From Chitinophaga hostae (GTDB lineage Bacteria > Bacteroidota > Bacteroidia > Chitinophagales > Chitinophagaceae), in assembly GCF_018224885.1 (NCBI RefSeq), contig NZ_JAGTXB010000001.1:806001-870000 (forward strand): DNA of 64,000 bases. The letters are read 5' to 3'. Under the pieces are notes generated by a model. The model was given only the letters and a program-made list of their open reading frames with translations. It ran no database searches and was not told the DNA's origin. The number at the start of each line of letters is the position of its first letter. The stretch's first letter is position 1. The position numbers were made by a program, and so were the translations under genes. Below, piece by piece: positions 50,512 through 59,902 of this stretch.

Positions 50512-53301
50512 GTGAAGCAAACCTATTCCGTACTGTTACTGACACTGTTAGCGTGTTGTTTTTTTGCCAACACCACCTTTGCCGCAGATCCTTCTAAAAT
50601 TACCGGTAAGATAACCGATAAGAAAACAGGCGAGCCCCTGATTGGTTTAACTGTAGTGGTAACGGGCACTGGCAAAGGTGCTGTTACAGATGTGGAAGGC
50701 AGATATAACCTGACGATACAACCAGGTACCTATACCCTGGAATTTAAATTTATGGGTTATCAGACTAAGTCTGTTTCAGAAGTCATAGTAACTGCAGGCA
50801 AACCTACCTATCTTGATATTGTAATGGAGGAACGCAGCTCCAAGAGCCTGAAAGAAGTAGTTATTTCCGGCACCGCCAAACAGGAAACGATCAATTCCCT
50901 GCTTACGCTTCAAAAAAATACCAATACAGTTGCCCAGGTGGTATCGGCGGAAGCCATCCGGAAATCGCCGGACAGAAATACCGGGGAAGTACTGAAAAGG
51001 GTTTCCGGCGCTTCTTTGCAGGAGGGTAAATACCTGGTGGTAAGAGGACTGGCCGACCGTTACAACCAGGCAACGGTGAACGGTGCTTTGTTGTCCAGTA
51101 CAGAGCCTGACAGGAAAACATTTTCGTTCGATCTTTTTCCTTCCAATATTGTTGAAAACATCGTTATCAATAAAGCAGCAGTGCCTGAATTGCCTGCTGA
51201 ATTTGCAGGTGGCCTGGTACAGGTAAATACAAAAGATATTCCTTCGGAAAATTTCCTGACCGTATTAGCTGGTACCGGTTTTAATACAATGTCTGTTGGA
51301 AAGGATTTTTACACTTATAAAGGAGGAAATAAAGACTGGTTGGGTGTAGATGATGGAACCAGGGGGTTGCCGGTAGGATATCCTTCAAAGGAGCGTTATA
51401 ATGATTTAACTGCTGCAGAGAAAATAGCAGTATCCAGATCATTCCCCAATATCTGGTCTGTTAACACCAAAAGCGCTCCCCTTAATTCCAATTTTCAACT
51501 TGCAGGAGGGATTAACAAAGGCAAGGAAGGAAAACGTTTTGGAGCAGTGTTGTCGCTGAGCTATAACCGTAATAACCGGAATTTTGATACCTATCGTACA
51601 GACTTCGATAATGATGGGTCCAGGATTTATAACTATTACGATAAAAAATCTACCCAGAATGTACTGTGGGGCGGACTTGCTAACTTATCTTATCAGTTTG
51701 GCAAGAACAAAATAAGTTTAAAGAATTTATACAGTATTAATTCTACTATCTCTACAACAGTAAGAACCGGCAACAACATCCCTTCTGATGCAGATGTCCG
51801 CGCTTATGAACTGGGCTTTAACAGTAACCGTATTTATACTTCACAACTGGTAGGAGAACATTTTTGGGAGAAGGCAAAAGTGAAAATCAGGTGGAACGGC
51901 AGCTATACTAATATGAACCAGGAAGTGCCCGATTTACGCAGATTGGGATATAATAGTGCTGCAGGTAAAAATGATTATTACGCCAATATATCATCCGGTG
52001 GATCTGCAACGCTTACCGGATCGGGACGTTTCTATTCCAAACTGAACGATAATATTTGTGGAGGAAATGTTGACCTGAGTCGTTTTGTGAAAATAGGCGG
52101 GGCTCAACAGCAGATAAAACTGGGATACCTTATTCAACGTAAGGAAAGGGATTTTTCCCCGCGTGCGCTGGGATATACCCTGTTTGACCCGAGTGATCCG
52201 GCGGCCGGTAAGTTAGTCCGGTTAAGTCCTGATAAATTATTTGCACCGGAAAATTTCACAGAACGTTTATTGCGTATGGACGAAATTACAAACGGGCCGG
52301 ATGCATACCAGGCAAGCGCTTTATTGAATGCAGGTTATTTGCAGCTTGATAATACCATTAGAGAAAAATGGCGGTTGGTTTGGGGAGTACGTATAGAACA
52401 GTTCAATCAATCTATTAAGTACGTAGAGGATGGGCCACAAAATAATAAAACAAGTGTAACAGATGTATTGCCATCGTTGAACCTTACCTATTTATTGAAT
52501 ACAAAAACCAATCTTAGGTTCAGTGCATCTCAAACCGTAATAAGACCTGAGTTTCGCGAGCAGGCTCCTTTTGCTTTCTATAATTTCGAACTGTTGGCTA
52601 CGGAGTCAGGCAACTCAAATCTAAGAAGGAGTAAAGTTACTAACCTTGATTTGCGCTATGAGCTATATCCCTGCTCAGGTGAGGTGTTGACGATTGCTGG
52701 CTTTTATAAAAATTTTGACGCTCCGATTGAAAGGTTTTATAATAGTGGCGCAGGATCAGTGGGACTCACCTATCTGAACGCACCCAAGGCCAATAGCGCC
52801 GGCGTAGAGGTGGAAATAAGAAAGAACCTTGATTTCCTTAGTAAGAATAACCCTGGAATATTACAGTCATTCACGGTGTTTTCGAATGTGGCTTATATCT
52901 ATAATCAAGTTTCATTCGAGAAAGACAAATTGTTGAAAGCCCGTCCTATGCAAGGTCAATCACCTTATGTTATAAATGTTGGTTTGCAATATGAGAAAGA
53001 ATCAACGGGAACTACCGCAAATATCTTATTTAATCGTATTGGCAGAAGAGTGTTTATTGTTGGAAATGATACTGAACCCGACGTATACGAAGCACCGCGT
53101 TCGCTGCTCGACTTCATGGTGGCACAAAAGATTTTCCGCAAAGGAGAAATTAAGCTGACTGTTAGCGATATACTGAATCAATCCGCCAATTTTTACCAGG
53201 ATAGTAACGACAATGGAAAGTACGATAAAGCATCAGACTACCTGAGAATAGGCACCAAAGCGGGTACGAATGTGAACCTTTCAGTATCCTATAAATTTTG
53301 A
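50512..53301 (+). CDS. TonB-dependent receptor of a putative phosphate-responsive unit
   Basis: A 929-residue outer-membrane receptor starting at GTG. Signal peptide at 1-24 (NTTFAAD), carboxypeptidase-like domain at about 28-110 (KKTGEPLIGLTVVVTG), plug domain at about 125-240 (IRKSPDRNTGEVLKRVSG, YLVVRGLADRYNQATVNG, PAEFAGGLVQVNTKD), then the barrel ending in NLSVSYKF with the terminal aromatic. The next gene encodes a beta-helix lipoprotein instead of SusD. The promoter carries a candidate Pho box, so the cargo may be phosphate-containing (inference). Confidence 0.88.
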   Translation: MKQTYSVLLLTLLACCFFANTTFAADPSKITGKITDKKTGEPLIGLTVVVTGTGKGAVTDVEGRYNLTIQPGTYTLEFKFMGYQTKSVSEVIVTAGKPTYLDIVMEERSSKSLKEVVISGTAKQETINSLLTLQKNTNTVAQVVSAEAIRKSPDRNTGEVLKRVSGASLQEGKYLVVRGLADRYNQATVNGALLSSTEPDRKTFSFDLFPSNIVENIVINKAAVPELPAEFAGGLVQVNTKDIPSENFLTVLAGTGFNTMSVGKDFYTYKGGNKDWLGVDDGTRGLPVGYPSKERYNDLTAAEKIAVSRSFPNIWSVNTKSAPLNSNFQLAGGINKGKEGKRFGAVLSLSYNRNNRNFDTYRTDFDNDGSRIYNYYDKKSTQNVLWGGLANLSYQFGKNKISLKNLYSINSTISTTVRTGNNIPSDADVRAYELGFNSNRIYTSQLVGEHFWEKAKVKIRWNGSYTNMNQEVPDLRRLGYNSAAGKNDYYANISSGGSATLTGSGRFYSKLNDNICGGNVDLSRFVKIGGAQQQIKLGYLIQRKERDFSPRALGYTLFDPSDPAAGKLVRLSPDKLFAPENFTERLLRMDEITNGPDAYQASALLNAGYLQLDNTIREKWRLVWGVRIEQFNQSIKYVEDGPQNNKTSVTDVLPSLNLTYLLNTKTNLRFSASQTVIRPEFREQAPFAFYNFELLATESGNSNLRRSKVTNLDLRYELYPCSGEVLTIAGFYKNFDAPIERFYNSGAGSVGLTYLNAPKANSAGVEVEIRKNLDFLSKNNPGILQSFTVFSNVAYIYNQVSFEKDKLLKARPMQGQSPYVINVGLQYEKESTGTTANILFNRIGRRVFIVGNDTEPDVYEAPRSLLDFMVAQKIFRKGEIKLTVSDILNQSANFYQDSNDNGKYDKASDYLRIGTKAGTNVNLSVSYKF

Positions 53302-53359
53302 TACGAGTAATATTAGGAAAAATAGATTTTAAAACTGCATTAATTACAATCCATCTGAC

Positions 53360-54775
53360 ATGAAAAAAATTCTGTTCCCTGTAATGTTTTTAGCTGTTAT
53401 CATTAGTTCCTGCAGCAAAGACAATGATCCTGAAACGCCTCCGGTACAGCAAGTTGATATGACGAAGGCTACTATTGAAAGGACTTCGAATAACAGTGAA
53501 TTCAAAGAATCGCCAGAAACGCTGCCAAAACAAATAACCACCAATACAGTTTTAAAAACAGGTAAGACTTATTTATTGAGTGATTTTGTTTTTGTATTGA
53601 ATGGTGCTACTATTAAGATAGAGCCAGGTGTAACTATCAAAGGTTCTAAGCAACCCAAAAGCGCATTGATCATTACAAGAAATGGTAAGATAGATGCTCA
53701 GGGAACTGCAGCCGCTCCTATTGTGTTTACTTCCAGCCAGGCTACACCTAACAGTGGCGACTGGGGTGGCGTCATCCTGTTGGGAAATGCGCAGAATAAT
53801 GGTGCATTAAACGGCGTTGCTGGTTTGATGTCAATTGAAGGTGGAGTGAATACAACTGCTACCGGATATGGCTTGCACGGCGGAACAAAATCCGATGATA
53901 ATTCCGGAATTATGAAGTATGTACGAATTGAATATCCGGGTATTGCATTTGTGACCGATGATGAAATTAACGGTCTTACTTTCGGTAGCGTTGGTTCAGG
54001 TACTACTATGGATTACATCCAGGTAAGTTATTCCGGAGACGACTCTTATGAGTGGTTCGGAGGTAGCGTTAATTGTAAGCACCTGATTGCTTACCGTGGA
54101 ACAGATGACGATTTTGATACTGACAATGGCTTCTCTGGAAAGATCCAGTTTGGTCTGTCTTTACGCGATGCAGCAATTGCTGACTTTGCAGTAAACGGTG
54201 CGTCTAACAGTTTTGAATCAGATAACGATGCACAGGGTACTACTAAAACGCCACAGACTGCTGCAGTATTCAGCAATATGACGCTTGTTGGCCCATATGC
54301 AAATGCTGCTCCTGAAGCTACTGCTGCCCCTTACAAAAGAGGTGCTCATATCAGAAGAAACAGCTCTATCTCTATCTTCAATTCTGTATTTGTAGGCTGG
54401 CCTGTAGGGTTATTCATCGACGGTGCACCTTCGGAAACGAATGCTACCGCTAATTCACTGGAATATAAGAATAACACAGTTGCTGGTTGCCCTGTATTAG
54501 TGGCACCGGGTACTGCAGCCTTTAATTCTGTAAACTGGTTTAATACCGCAGCATTTGCTAATAAAACACTTGTAGGAAATGCAGATGTAAAACTGACCAA
54601 TACAGGATATACCTCTTTTGATCCAGCACCAGCTGCTGGTTCTCCATTGTTGGCCGGTGCCGACTTTAGCAGTGCAAAACTGGGTGGTGGTGCATTTACC
54701 GTAACCACTTATGTGGGTGCAGCGGCATCAGGCGACAGCTGGTTTAAAGGCTGGACAAAGTTTGCAAACAAATAG
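53360..54775 (+). CDS. Surface beta-helix-like lipoprotein paired with the TonB receptor
   Basis: A 471-residue lipoprotein (lipobox IISSC, C18) with a low-complexity linker (about 20-55) and a body of repeated short strands (GATIKIEPGVTIKGS, GTAAAPIVFTSSQATP, NSGDWGGVILLGNAQNNG), like a right-handed parallel beta-helix. It lies 58 bp after the receptor stop and is followed by a strong terminator, so it is co-transcribed. The protein is Asp/Asn-rich and probably on the outer surface. Function is unknown; a capture protein that feeds the receptor is the simplest reading. Confidence 0.75.
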   Translation: MKKILFPVMFLAVIISSCSKDNDPETPPVQQVDMTKATIERTSNNSEFKESPETLPKQITTNTVLKTGKTYLLSDFVFVLNGATIKIEPGVTIKGSKQPKSALIITRNGKIDAQGTAAAPIVFTSSQATPNSGDWGGVILLGNAQNNGALNGVAGLMSIEGGVNTTATGYGLHGGTKSDDNSGIMKYVRIEYPGIAFVTDDEINGLTFGSVGSGTTMDYIQVSYSGDDSYEWFGGSVNCKHLIAYRGTDDDFDTDNGFSGKIQFGLSLRDAAIADFAVNGASNSFESDNDAQGTTKTPQTAAVFSNMTLVGPYANAAPEATAAPYKRGAHIRRNSSISIFNSVFVGWPVGLFIDGAPSETNATANSLEYKNNTVAGCPVLVAPGTAAFNSVNWFNTAAFANKTLVGNADVKLTNTGYTSFDPAPAAGSPLLAGADFSSAKLGGGAFTVTTYVGAAASGDSWFKGWTKFANK

Positions 54776-54806
54776 TATTTATTAAAATTTCATAAACTGT
54801 AGCTAT

Positions 54807-54837
54807 ACCGCCCGGTTTTTTACCCGGGCGGTTTTTT
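54807..54837 (+). terminator. Rho-independent terminator of the receptor-lipoprotein operon
   Basis: ACCGCCCGG (54807-54815) pairs with CCGGGCGGT (54824-54832) followed by a T run, 32 bp after the lipoprotein stop. GC-rich stem and clear U-tract. Confidence 0.88.
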
Positions 54838-54921
54838 AATGTCTGCTTAGCTTCTGTATTTTGCCGGATATGAGAAAGGCAGCACTATCAGCGCAGCCTT
54901 TCCTGTTCCTGGCGTTTAGTT

Positions 54922-55212
54922 TTACTTACCCAGTTTAGCCATATACTTTTCCGGTGCTTTTTCAAATACGCCTTTACACGTGGTGGAGCAGAAATGCACG
55001 GTATCTCCTTTATAAACAGCCCACTCTTTATACGCCGTATCATAAGGCATTTCGCAAACGGGGTCCGGCAGTTTTCCATTGGCATCTACAGCGGGTTTCC
55101 CGGCGGTAGTGGCTTCCGGAGTAGCCGGCATCGTGTTATTTTCCGCTGGTTTATTTTGCTGAGCACAGGCAAAGAGGAATAATGCGCTACAAAACAGAAT
55201 AAGATATTTCAT
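54922..55212 (-). CDS. YHS-domain lipoprotein
   Basis: A 96-residue lipoprotein (LFLFAC, C16) with a Pro/Ala/Thr-rich spacer and a C-terminal YHS domain: LPDPVCEMPYD and VHFCSTTCKGVFEKAPEKY hold three Cys that can bind a metal ion (copper or iron). The usual DPVCGM reads DPVCEM. YHS domains occur in copper transporters and metal chaperones; the membrane-anchored form suggests a periplasmic metal-binding role. Confidence 0.8.
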   Translation of the reverse strand: MKYLILFCSALFLFACAQQNKPAENNTMPATPEATTAGKPAVDANGKLPDPVCEMPYDTAYKEWAVYKGDTVHFCSTTCKGVFEKAPEKYMAKLGK

Positions 55213-55262
55213 ATCGTTTAATAATTTTATTCAGGCCAAAGGTACGTTTGAATATGGAAATG

Positions 55263-55301
55263 AAAAAGGAGCCTGTTTTTTAAAAAAACAGGCTCCTTTT
55301 T
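55263..55301. terminator. Bidirectional terminator, 18-bp perfect stem
   Basis: AAAAAGGAGCCTGTTTTT (55263-55280) is exactly complementary to 55284-55301 with a 3-bp loop. It separates the M57 peptidase gene from the YHS gene, both on the minus strand, and would stop the M57 transcript. Confidence 0.85.
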
Positions 55302-55322
55302 ATAGTTGAGATAAGGTGTTTG

Positions 55323-56480
55323 TTAGTCGTTATAGAAAATTGTGAACGAACTGGTAATATCTGTAACAGAGGGACTTGAATCGGCAATGATTTTAATCTG
55401 GCAAATATTTTCGTAATTGTAGGAAGACCCTGAATGGAAAGTATTTCGCATGAAAACCCTGTTGCGTGCATAACTGCCAGTATTAGGTACTGAGGTTGCA
55501 AAGTTGCCTTTTTTTACGCCATACTGATAAAACTCTATGGTTACAGTGGTGGTAGATACAAGGTTTTTATCCCAGCGAACCTCGAGCAGATCGTTGTCAT
55601 TATATAGTGTAACATAATTTGTATAAGTATATTTTGTTCCCGGAGCCGTGATCCATTTGTCGTAGGTCCCAAACGGATAAAGATAGTTTACGGCGATAGT
55701 ATCATATTGTGAAAAGCCATTCCATGAAAATAGGGCAGTTCCACCATTCATTACGGAATTAATATCAGAAGAAGGTGTGCCTGGTATTTGATTGGCACCA
55801 TAAGGATTTACTGGTTCTCCCATGCTCTGCCAGTTGGTATGCCGGAGACCCAGACAGTGGCCTATTTCATGTGCCATGTTATAGCGCTTGGATTCATTTG
55901 ATATATTACCGCTGTTAAAATCATAGTTGATCAGCACCTGAAAGCCTGGGGCGCCGTTTGTTGTAGGAAATTCTGCTGCAGCAATAACATTGGAGGGTAA
56001 ACTTCCTTCGTCGCTTTTGAAAATAATGTCCGCGTAATTTTCTTTATCAACACTGATAACATCGTGGAAATTGATTTTAGAGTTATGTACACCAGCCCAA
56101 CTTGTAAAAGCAGCATAAATGGCCTGTTGCCAGTAAAAGTCACTCACGTGAGCCACACTAAATTTGATATTATCAGCTCTGGCCCCACTGATAAGGTTGT
56201 AAGTTGCAGTTTGTTCAGTTTGAACATTCTTTTTGCTGTAATATGCTTCCAGCTTCTTCATGTCTGTTAATTCTTTGTTGAAGAGCAGATCTCCAACTAC
56301 ATAGTATTTTCCCAGGTCCTGTATGCGATCCTTTTTAAAACCATATTCAATAAGTTTTTCGAGGAGGGCTTTGGAGGCAGCGGTTTGCCCTTCAGGAGAC
56401 TTAATGGGTTCACTTTTTTTACAGGAAAAAAAGATACATGAAATAATGATAACCAGACTGGTTAATTTGAGCATTTTCAT
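55323..56480 (-). CDS. M57 family zinc metalloprotease
   Basis: A 385-residue secreted or surface lipoprotein (IFFSC, C20). The catalytic domain contains YNMAHEIGHCLGLRHTNW around residue 205, the extended HExxHxxGxxH zinc site of the 'dual-action HEIGH' M57 peptidases. An M-turn may lie in INSVMNGGTALF. The C-terminal part (about 275-385) is a beta-sandwich-like region (WITAPGTKYTYTNYVTLYN). Close relatives act on extracellular proteins. It is transcribed alone, between two perfect terminators. Confidence 0.88.
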   Translation of the reverse strand: MKMLKLTSLVIIISCIFFSCKKSEPIKSPEGQTAASKALLEKLIEYGFKKDRIQDLGKYYVVGDLLFNKELTDMKKLEAYYSKKNVQTEQTATYNLISGARADNIKFSVAHVSDFYWQQAIYAAFTSWAGVHNSKINFHDVISVDKENYADIIFKSDEGSLPSNVIAAAEFPTTNGAPGFQVLINYDFNSGNISNESKRYNMAHEIGHCLGLRHTNWQSMGEPVNPYGANQIPGTPSSDINSVMNGGTALFSWNGFSQYDTIAVNYLYPFGTYDKWITAPGTKYTYTNYVTLYNDNDLLEVRWDKNLVSTTTVTIEFYQYGVKKGNFATSVPNTGSYARNRVFMRNTFHSGSSYNYENICQIKIIADSSPSVTDITSSFTIFYND

Positions 56481-56640
56481 AAATGATTATTGTTTTAGGA
56501 ATAAAATACAGGTAACTAAGTACAGTACCATTTTCCCATCAGTCGGGCCAACCGGTTAACACTTTAATACGATAATGAGAATATAGGTTAGGTCAAAAAT
56601 ACGGGTTTAATGTTGGGTATTACATTAAGTAATTAATAAG

Positions 56641-56703
56641 CATAAGGAATGAAAAAAGGAGGTTGTCTTCTTAAAAGACAACCTCCTTTTTTCATTCCTT
56701 ATG
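56641..56703. terminator. Bidirectional terminator, 29-bp perfect stem
   Basis: 56641-56669 and 56675-56703 are exact complements over 29 bp with a 5-bp loop and A/T tracts on both sides (core AAGGAGGTTGTCTT). It lies between the M13 gene's stop (56716) and the M57 gene's start. Confidence 0.85.
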
Positions 56704-56715
56704 CTTGCGATTTTA

Positions 56716-58776
56716 TTACCAGATCACCACGCGCTCAGCTTCCGGCAGCACCATTTTGTTGCCCGGAGCACAACCCCAGGCAGCCTGGAATTCGGCCAGG
56801 TGGGGCAATGGGCCGTTTATACGGAATCTGGCCGGTGAATGCGGATCTGTCTGGATCTGGTTGCGGAGGGCTGCATCGGTGATATTACCGTGCCATACCT
56901 GTGCCCAGCCCAGGAAGAAACGTTGCTGCCAGGTAAATCCGTCGATAGGTTTAGGTTCGCCTTTACCTTCGAAAGATTTTACCAGGGCATGGTAAGCCAG
57001 GGTTAAACCACCCAGGTCGGCTACGTTTTCACCGATCGTTAAAGCACCGTTTACTTTGAAGCCTGGTAATGCTTCCAGCGTACTGAAGTAATCGATATAA
57101 CGTTTGGTCAGCTTGTCGAAGTTTTGACGATCAGCCGCTGTCCACCAGTTTTTCAGGTTGCCTTCTGCATCGAACTGGGAGCCCTGGTCATCGAACCCAT
57201 GGGTGAATTCGTGACCTATTACCGCGATGATACCACCATAGTTAATAGCGTCGTCAGCATTAGGATTGTAGAAAGGTGGCTGGAGGATGCCGGCCGGGAA
57301 TACAACTTCGTTGTTTAAAGGATTGTAGTAAGCATTTACGGTTTGAGGTGTCATACCCCATTCGCTTTTGTCTACTGGTTTACCAATCTTCTTAATATTT
57401 TCATTGTGCTCGTACAAACTTGCTGCTACTACGTTTTCCAGCAGTTTACCTTTTTCAATATTGATAGAGGAATAGTCTTTCCATTTATCAGGATACCCGA
57501 TTTTATAGGTAAAGGACGACAGTTTTTTGTGTGCCATCAATTTGGTAGAATCGCCCATCCAGGTGAGTTTGTCGATTCTTTCGCCATATACTTTGCGTAC
57601 ATTTTCGATCATTTCAGATACTTTCTGTTTGCTGCTTTCGGGGAAGTATTTTTTAGCGAACAGTTTACCCAGTGGCATGCCCATTTTGGCATCGGTAGAG
57701 CGGATAGCGCGTTCAGCACGGGTTTTCTGTGCTTTTTTGCCTGTCATAACCGTACCGAAGAAATGGAAATTTTCGTTGTCGAAAGTAGTGGGTAAATAAC
57801 CGGCAAACTGGGTCAGCAGCTGCCATTTGCTGTATGTTTTCAGTACATCCACCGGAATAACCTTCAGCAGACTACCGGCTTTGCTCAGGTAGGCCTTGTT
57901 CTGGATAACGATGGTGTCTGCTTTAATGTCCTGTTTGGCGGCAAAATTATCCCAGTCGAAATCCGGCGCCAGTTTTTTCAGATCGGCGAAGGCGGACCTG
58001 TTATAGGTTTTCACCGGGTCGCGCAGTTCCACGTTGGTCAGCTGGATATTGGCCAGTTTGGTTTCGAATTCGAGGATCGTTTTACCTGGATTGGCTTCCG
58101 GAAAGCCTGCCAGTTTAAACATCTTGTCTACATGCGTCACAAATTCGCTGCGTACGTTTTGGGTAGCGGAATCCTGTCTTTCGTAATAGCTTTTTTCACC
58201 CAGTGTAAGTCCGCCCTGTCCCTGGTACAGTACGTTCATTTTACTATCTTTTGCATCTGCATCGGCGCCGAAGCCGGTGAAGGAGGATACGCCTATCTTT
58301 TGCAGTTCGCCGGTTACGCTGGCCCAATCGGCCAGTGTTTTAATGCCGTTAATCTTATCCAGGTAAGGTTGTAATGGTGTAATGCCGCGTTGTTCAATGG
58401 TAGCGGTGTCCAGGAAGGAGGAATAGTAATCGGCGATCTGTTGTTCTTCGGTGCCTTTTTTCAGGTCTGTTTTGCTGGTGATATCAGCAATGATTCCTTT
58501 GAGGCGAACTTCCTTGTTTTCTTTGTCGAGGATATTAAATGCTCCCCAGCGACTTTCTGTAGAAGGAATAGGATTGTTTTTCTTCCAGTTTCCATTTACG
58601 TAGTTGTCAAAATCGTCACAGGCTTTGTAGGAAGAGTCGATGTCAGCAAGGGCAAAGGCCGGCACCTTGGTGGAGTCTGCTGTTTCGGTTTTTTGCGAGG
58701 AACTGTTTGAATTGCAGGCTGCGATTGTAACCATGGCAGCCAACAACGGTAGTTTTACCGCATTGGTTTTCTTCAT
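56716..58776 (-). CDS. M13 family metallopeptidase (PepO/neprilysin-like)
   Basis: The start at 58776 gives 686 residues with a lipoprotein signal (MKKTNAVKLPLL ... IAAC); an ORF extending to 58878 would add 34 residues with no signal function. The catalytic zinc site is VIGHEFTHGFDDQGSQFD with the third ligand in GENVADLGGL; VNAYYNPLNNEVVFPAGILQ is the substrate-binding NAYY segment. The C-terminus is CAPGNKMVLPE...RVVIW. It is an oligopeptidase of the envelope. Length is normal. Confidence 0.93.
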   Translation of the reverse strand: MKKTNAVKLPLLAAMVTIAACNSNSSSQKTETADSTKVPAFALADIDSSYKACDDFDNYVNGNWKKNNPIPSTESRWGAFNILDKENKEVRLKGIIADITSKTDLKKGTEEQQIADYYSSFLDTATIEQRGITPLQPYLDKINGIKTLADWASVTGELQKIGVSSFTGFGADADAKDSKMNVLYQGQGGLTLGEKSYYERQDSATQNVRSEFVTHVDKMFKLAGFPEANPGKTILEFETKLANIQLTNVELRDPVKTYNRSAFADLKKLAPDFDWDNFAAKQDIKADTIVIQNKAYLSKAGSLLKVIPVDVLKTYSKWQLLTQFAGYLPTTFDNENFHFFGTVMTGKKAQKTRAERAIRSTDAKMGMPLGKLFAKKYFPESSKQKVSEMIENVRKVYGERIDKLTWMGDSTKLMAHKKLSSFTYKIGYPDKWKDYSSINIEKGKLLENVVAASLYEHNENIKKIGKPVDKSEWGMTPQTVNAYYNPLNNEVVFPAGILQPPFYNPNADDAINYGGIIAVIGHEFTHGFDDQGSQFDAEGNLKNWWTAADRQNFDKLTKRYIDYFSTLEALPGFKVNGALTIGENVADLGGLTLAYHALVKSFEGKGEPKPIDGFTWQQRFFLGWAQVWHGNITDAALRNQIQTDPHSPARFRINGPLPHLAEFQAAWGCAPGNKMVLPEAERVVIW

Positions 58777-58903
58777 ATATAAAACAGGTTTAGTATTTAA
58801 AGTTATGGAAAACGGGTCATGTTGCGGCAAAGGTTTTTTATGAACGGCAATCTCCGCCGTGGCGGCCGGAAGGATCATTTCCGGGAATCTCTAAATAATT
58901 AGG

Positions 58904-58911
58904 TAGGTTTG
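58904..58911 (+). promoter_or_regulatory. Candidate -7 promoter element of the membrane protein-globin-rarA unit
   Basis: TAGGTTTG matches TAnnTTTG 23 bp upstream of the ATG at 58934. No TTG at -33. Confidence 0.4.
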
Positions 58912-58933
58912 TGTTACGTAAAATAAGATATTG

Positions 58934-59443
58934 ATGACTTTCAGGTTTAAATTGTACAGGGTAACGACGGCAATTGCGTTGATGATTTCCGGATTTTTCA
59001 CTTTTATGGTATTGTCCAGTGTCCTCTTCCTGGGAATGAACCTGGGAGCAGTGATCTTTCTTTTATCGATAGGAGCCTGTTTTATTCATAGCGTTTTGTC
59101 TTTATATCTTCAGCGCAGCCTGTTGATACCGGAGATCCCACTGAAGGAAAGCACTCCCGGGGGGATGCGTATTATGGGTGCCATCGGACTGATATTTGCC
59201 CTGATCCTGATCTTTTGCGGATTAACGCTGGTGTTGGTAACACCGGAGCAGATGAAAGAAGCAGTATCGCAACTGCCCGAAGAGCAGCAGGCGGCCATCA
59301 GGCAAACGATGTTGAAACCAATAGGATTTGTATGCCTGTTAATGGGAGCCCTGTTTACTGTAAATATCAACCTGTCATTCCGCTTCCTGCGTCAGTGGCA
59401 GGGCAGGCAGAACGAGAACCGGCAGGATGAAGAACAGGAATAA
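58934..59443 (+). CDS. Four-helix membrane protein, unknown function
   Basis: A 169-residue inner-membrane protein (ATG at 58934; a TTG start one codon earlier is possible) with four hydrophobic helices (about 13-33, 38-60, 76-98 and 122-142) and a charged tail rich in E and R. I do not recognise a named family. It starts a probable operon with truncated haemoglobin (12 bp gap) and rarA. Confidence 0.75.
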   Translation: MTFRFKLYRVTTAIALMISGFFTFMVLSSVLFLGMNLGAVIFLLSIGACFIHSVLSLYLQRSLLIPEIPLKESTPGGMRIMGAIGLIFALILIFCGLTLVLVTPEQMKEAVSQLPEEQQAAIRQTMLKPIGFVCLLMGALFTVNINLSFRFLRQWQGRQNENRQDEEQE

Positions 59444-59455
59444 AACAAAGGGGCT

Positions 59456-59887
59456 ATGGAAAAGAGAGAAATTATCAACAGAGATGATATAAAGCAACTG
59501 GTAGACAGCTTCTACGATAAGGTAAACGCCGATGAGCTGATCAGTTTTATTTTCCGTGATGTGGCAAAGGTAGACTGGGCGCATCATTTGCCCATTATGT
59601 ACGATTTCTGGGAAAGTTTGTTGCTGGACAGTGGCAGCTATGGCCGGAATGCTATGGAACCGCACTTCAAGCTGAATAAGCTGGTTCCCCTGCAGCCAGC
59701 GTATTTCGACCGCTGGCTACAATTATTTGAAGCCACAGTAACAGAACTTTTTACGGGAGAAAAGGCCAACCTGGCCCTCACCCGCGCCCGGTCCATCAAG
59801 GGAATCATGGCGTTTAAAATGAACCAGATCAATCATCCGGACACCGATAAAAGTATCCCGCTCGTTAACCCGGGCAATGACCAATAA
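59456..59887 (+). CDS. Group III truncated haemoglobin
   Basis: A 143-residue protein with the start RDDIKQLVDSFYDKVNADELI, the CD region VDWAHHLPIMYDFWESLL, and a proximal-His candidate in AMEPHFKLNKLVP. Group III members bind O2, NO or peroxide and may protect against nitrosative stress. It is encoded 12 bp after a membrane protein and 15 bp before rarA, so all three are likely one transcript. Confidence 0.85.
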   Translation: MEKREIINRDDIKQLVDSFYDKVNADELISFIFRDVAKVDWAHHLPIMYDFWESLLLDSGSYGRNAMEPHFKLNKLVPLQPAYFDRWLQLFEATVTELFTGEKANLALTRARSIKGIMAFKMNQINHPDTDKSIPLVNPGNDQ

Positions 59888-59902
59888 AAACACAAGTGTA
59901 GT

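Noticed and set aside
46906..54775. Possible horizontally acquired island
   Set aside because: Composition, codon use and gene types match the neighbours; there are no integrases, tRNA junctions or flanking direct repeats.
58777..58878. 34-residue extension of the M13 peptidase
   Set aside because: The signal peptide and lipobox begin at the later ATG (58776); the extension would bury them.
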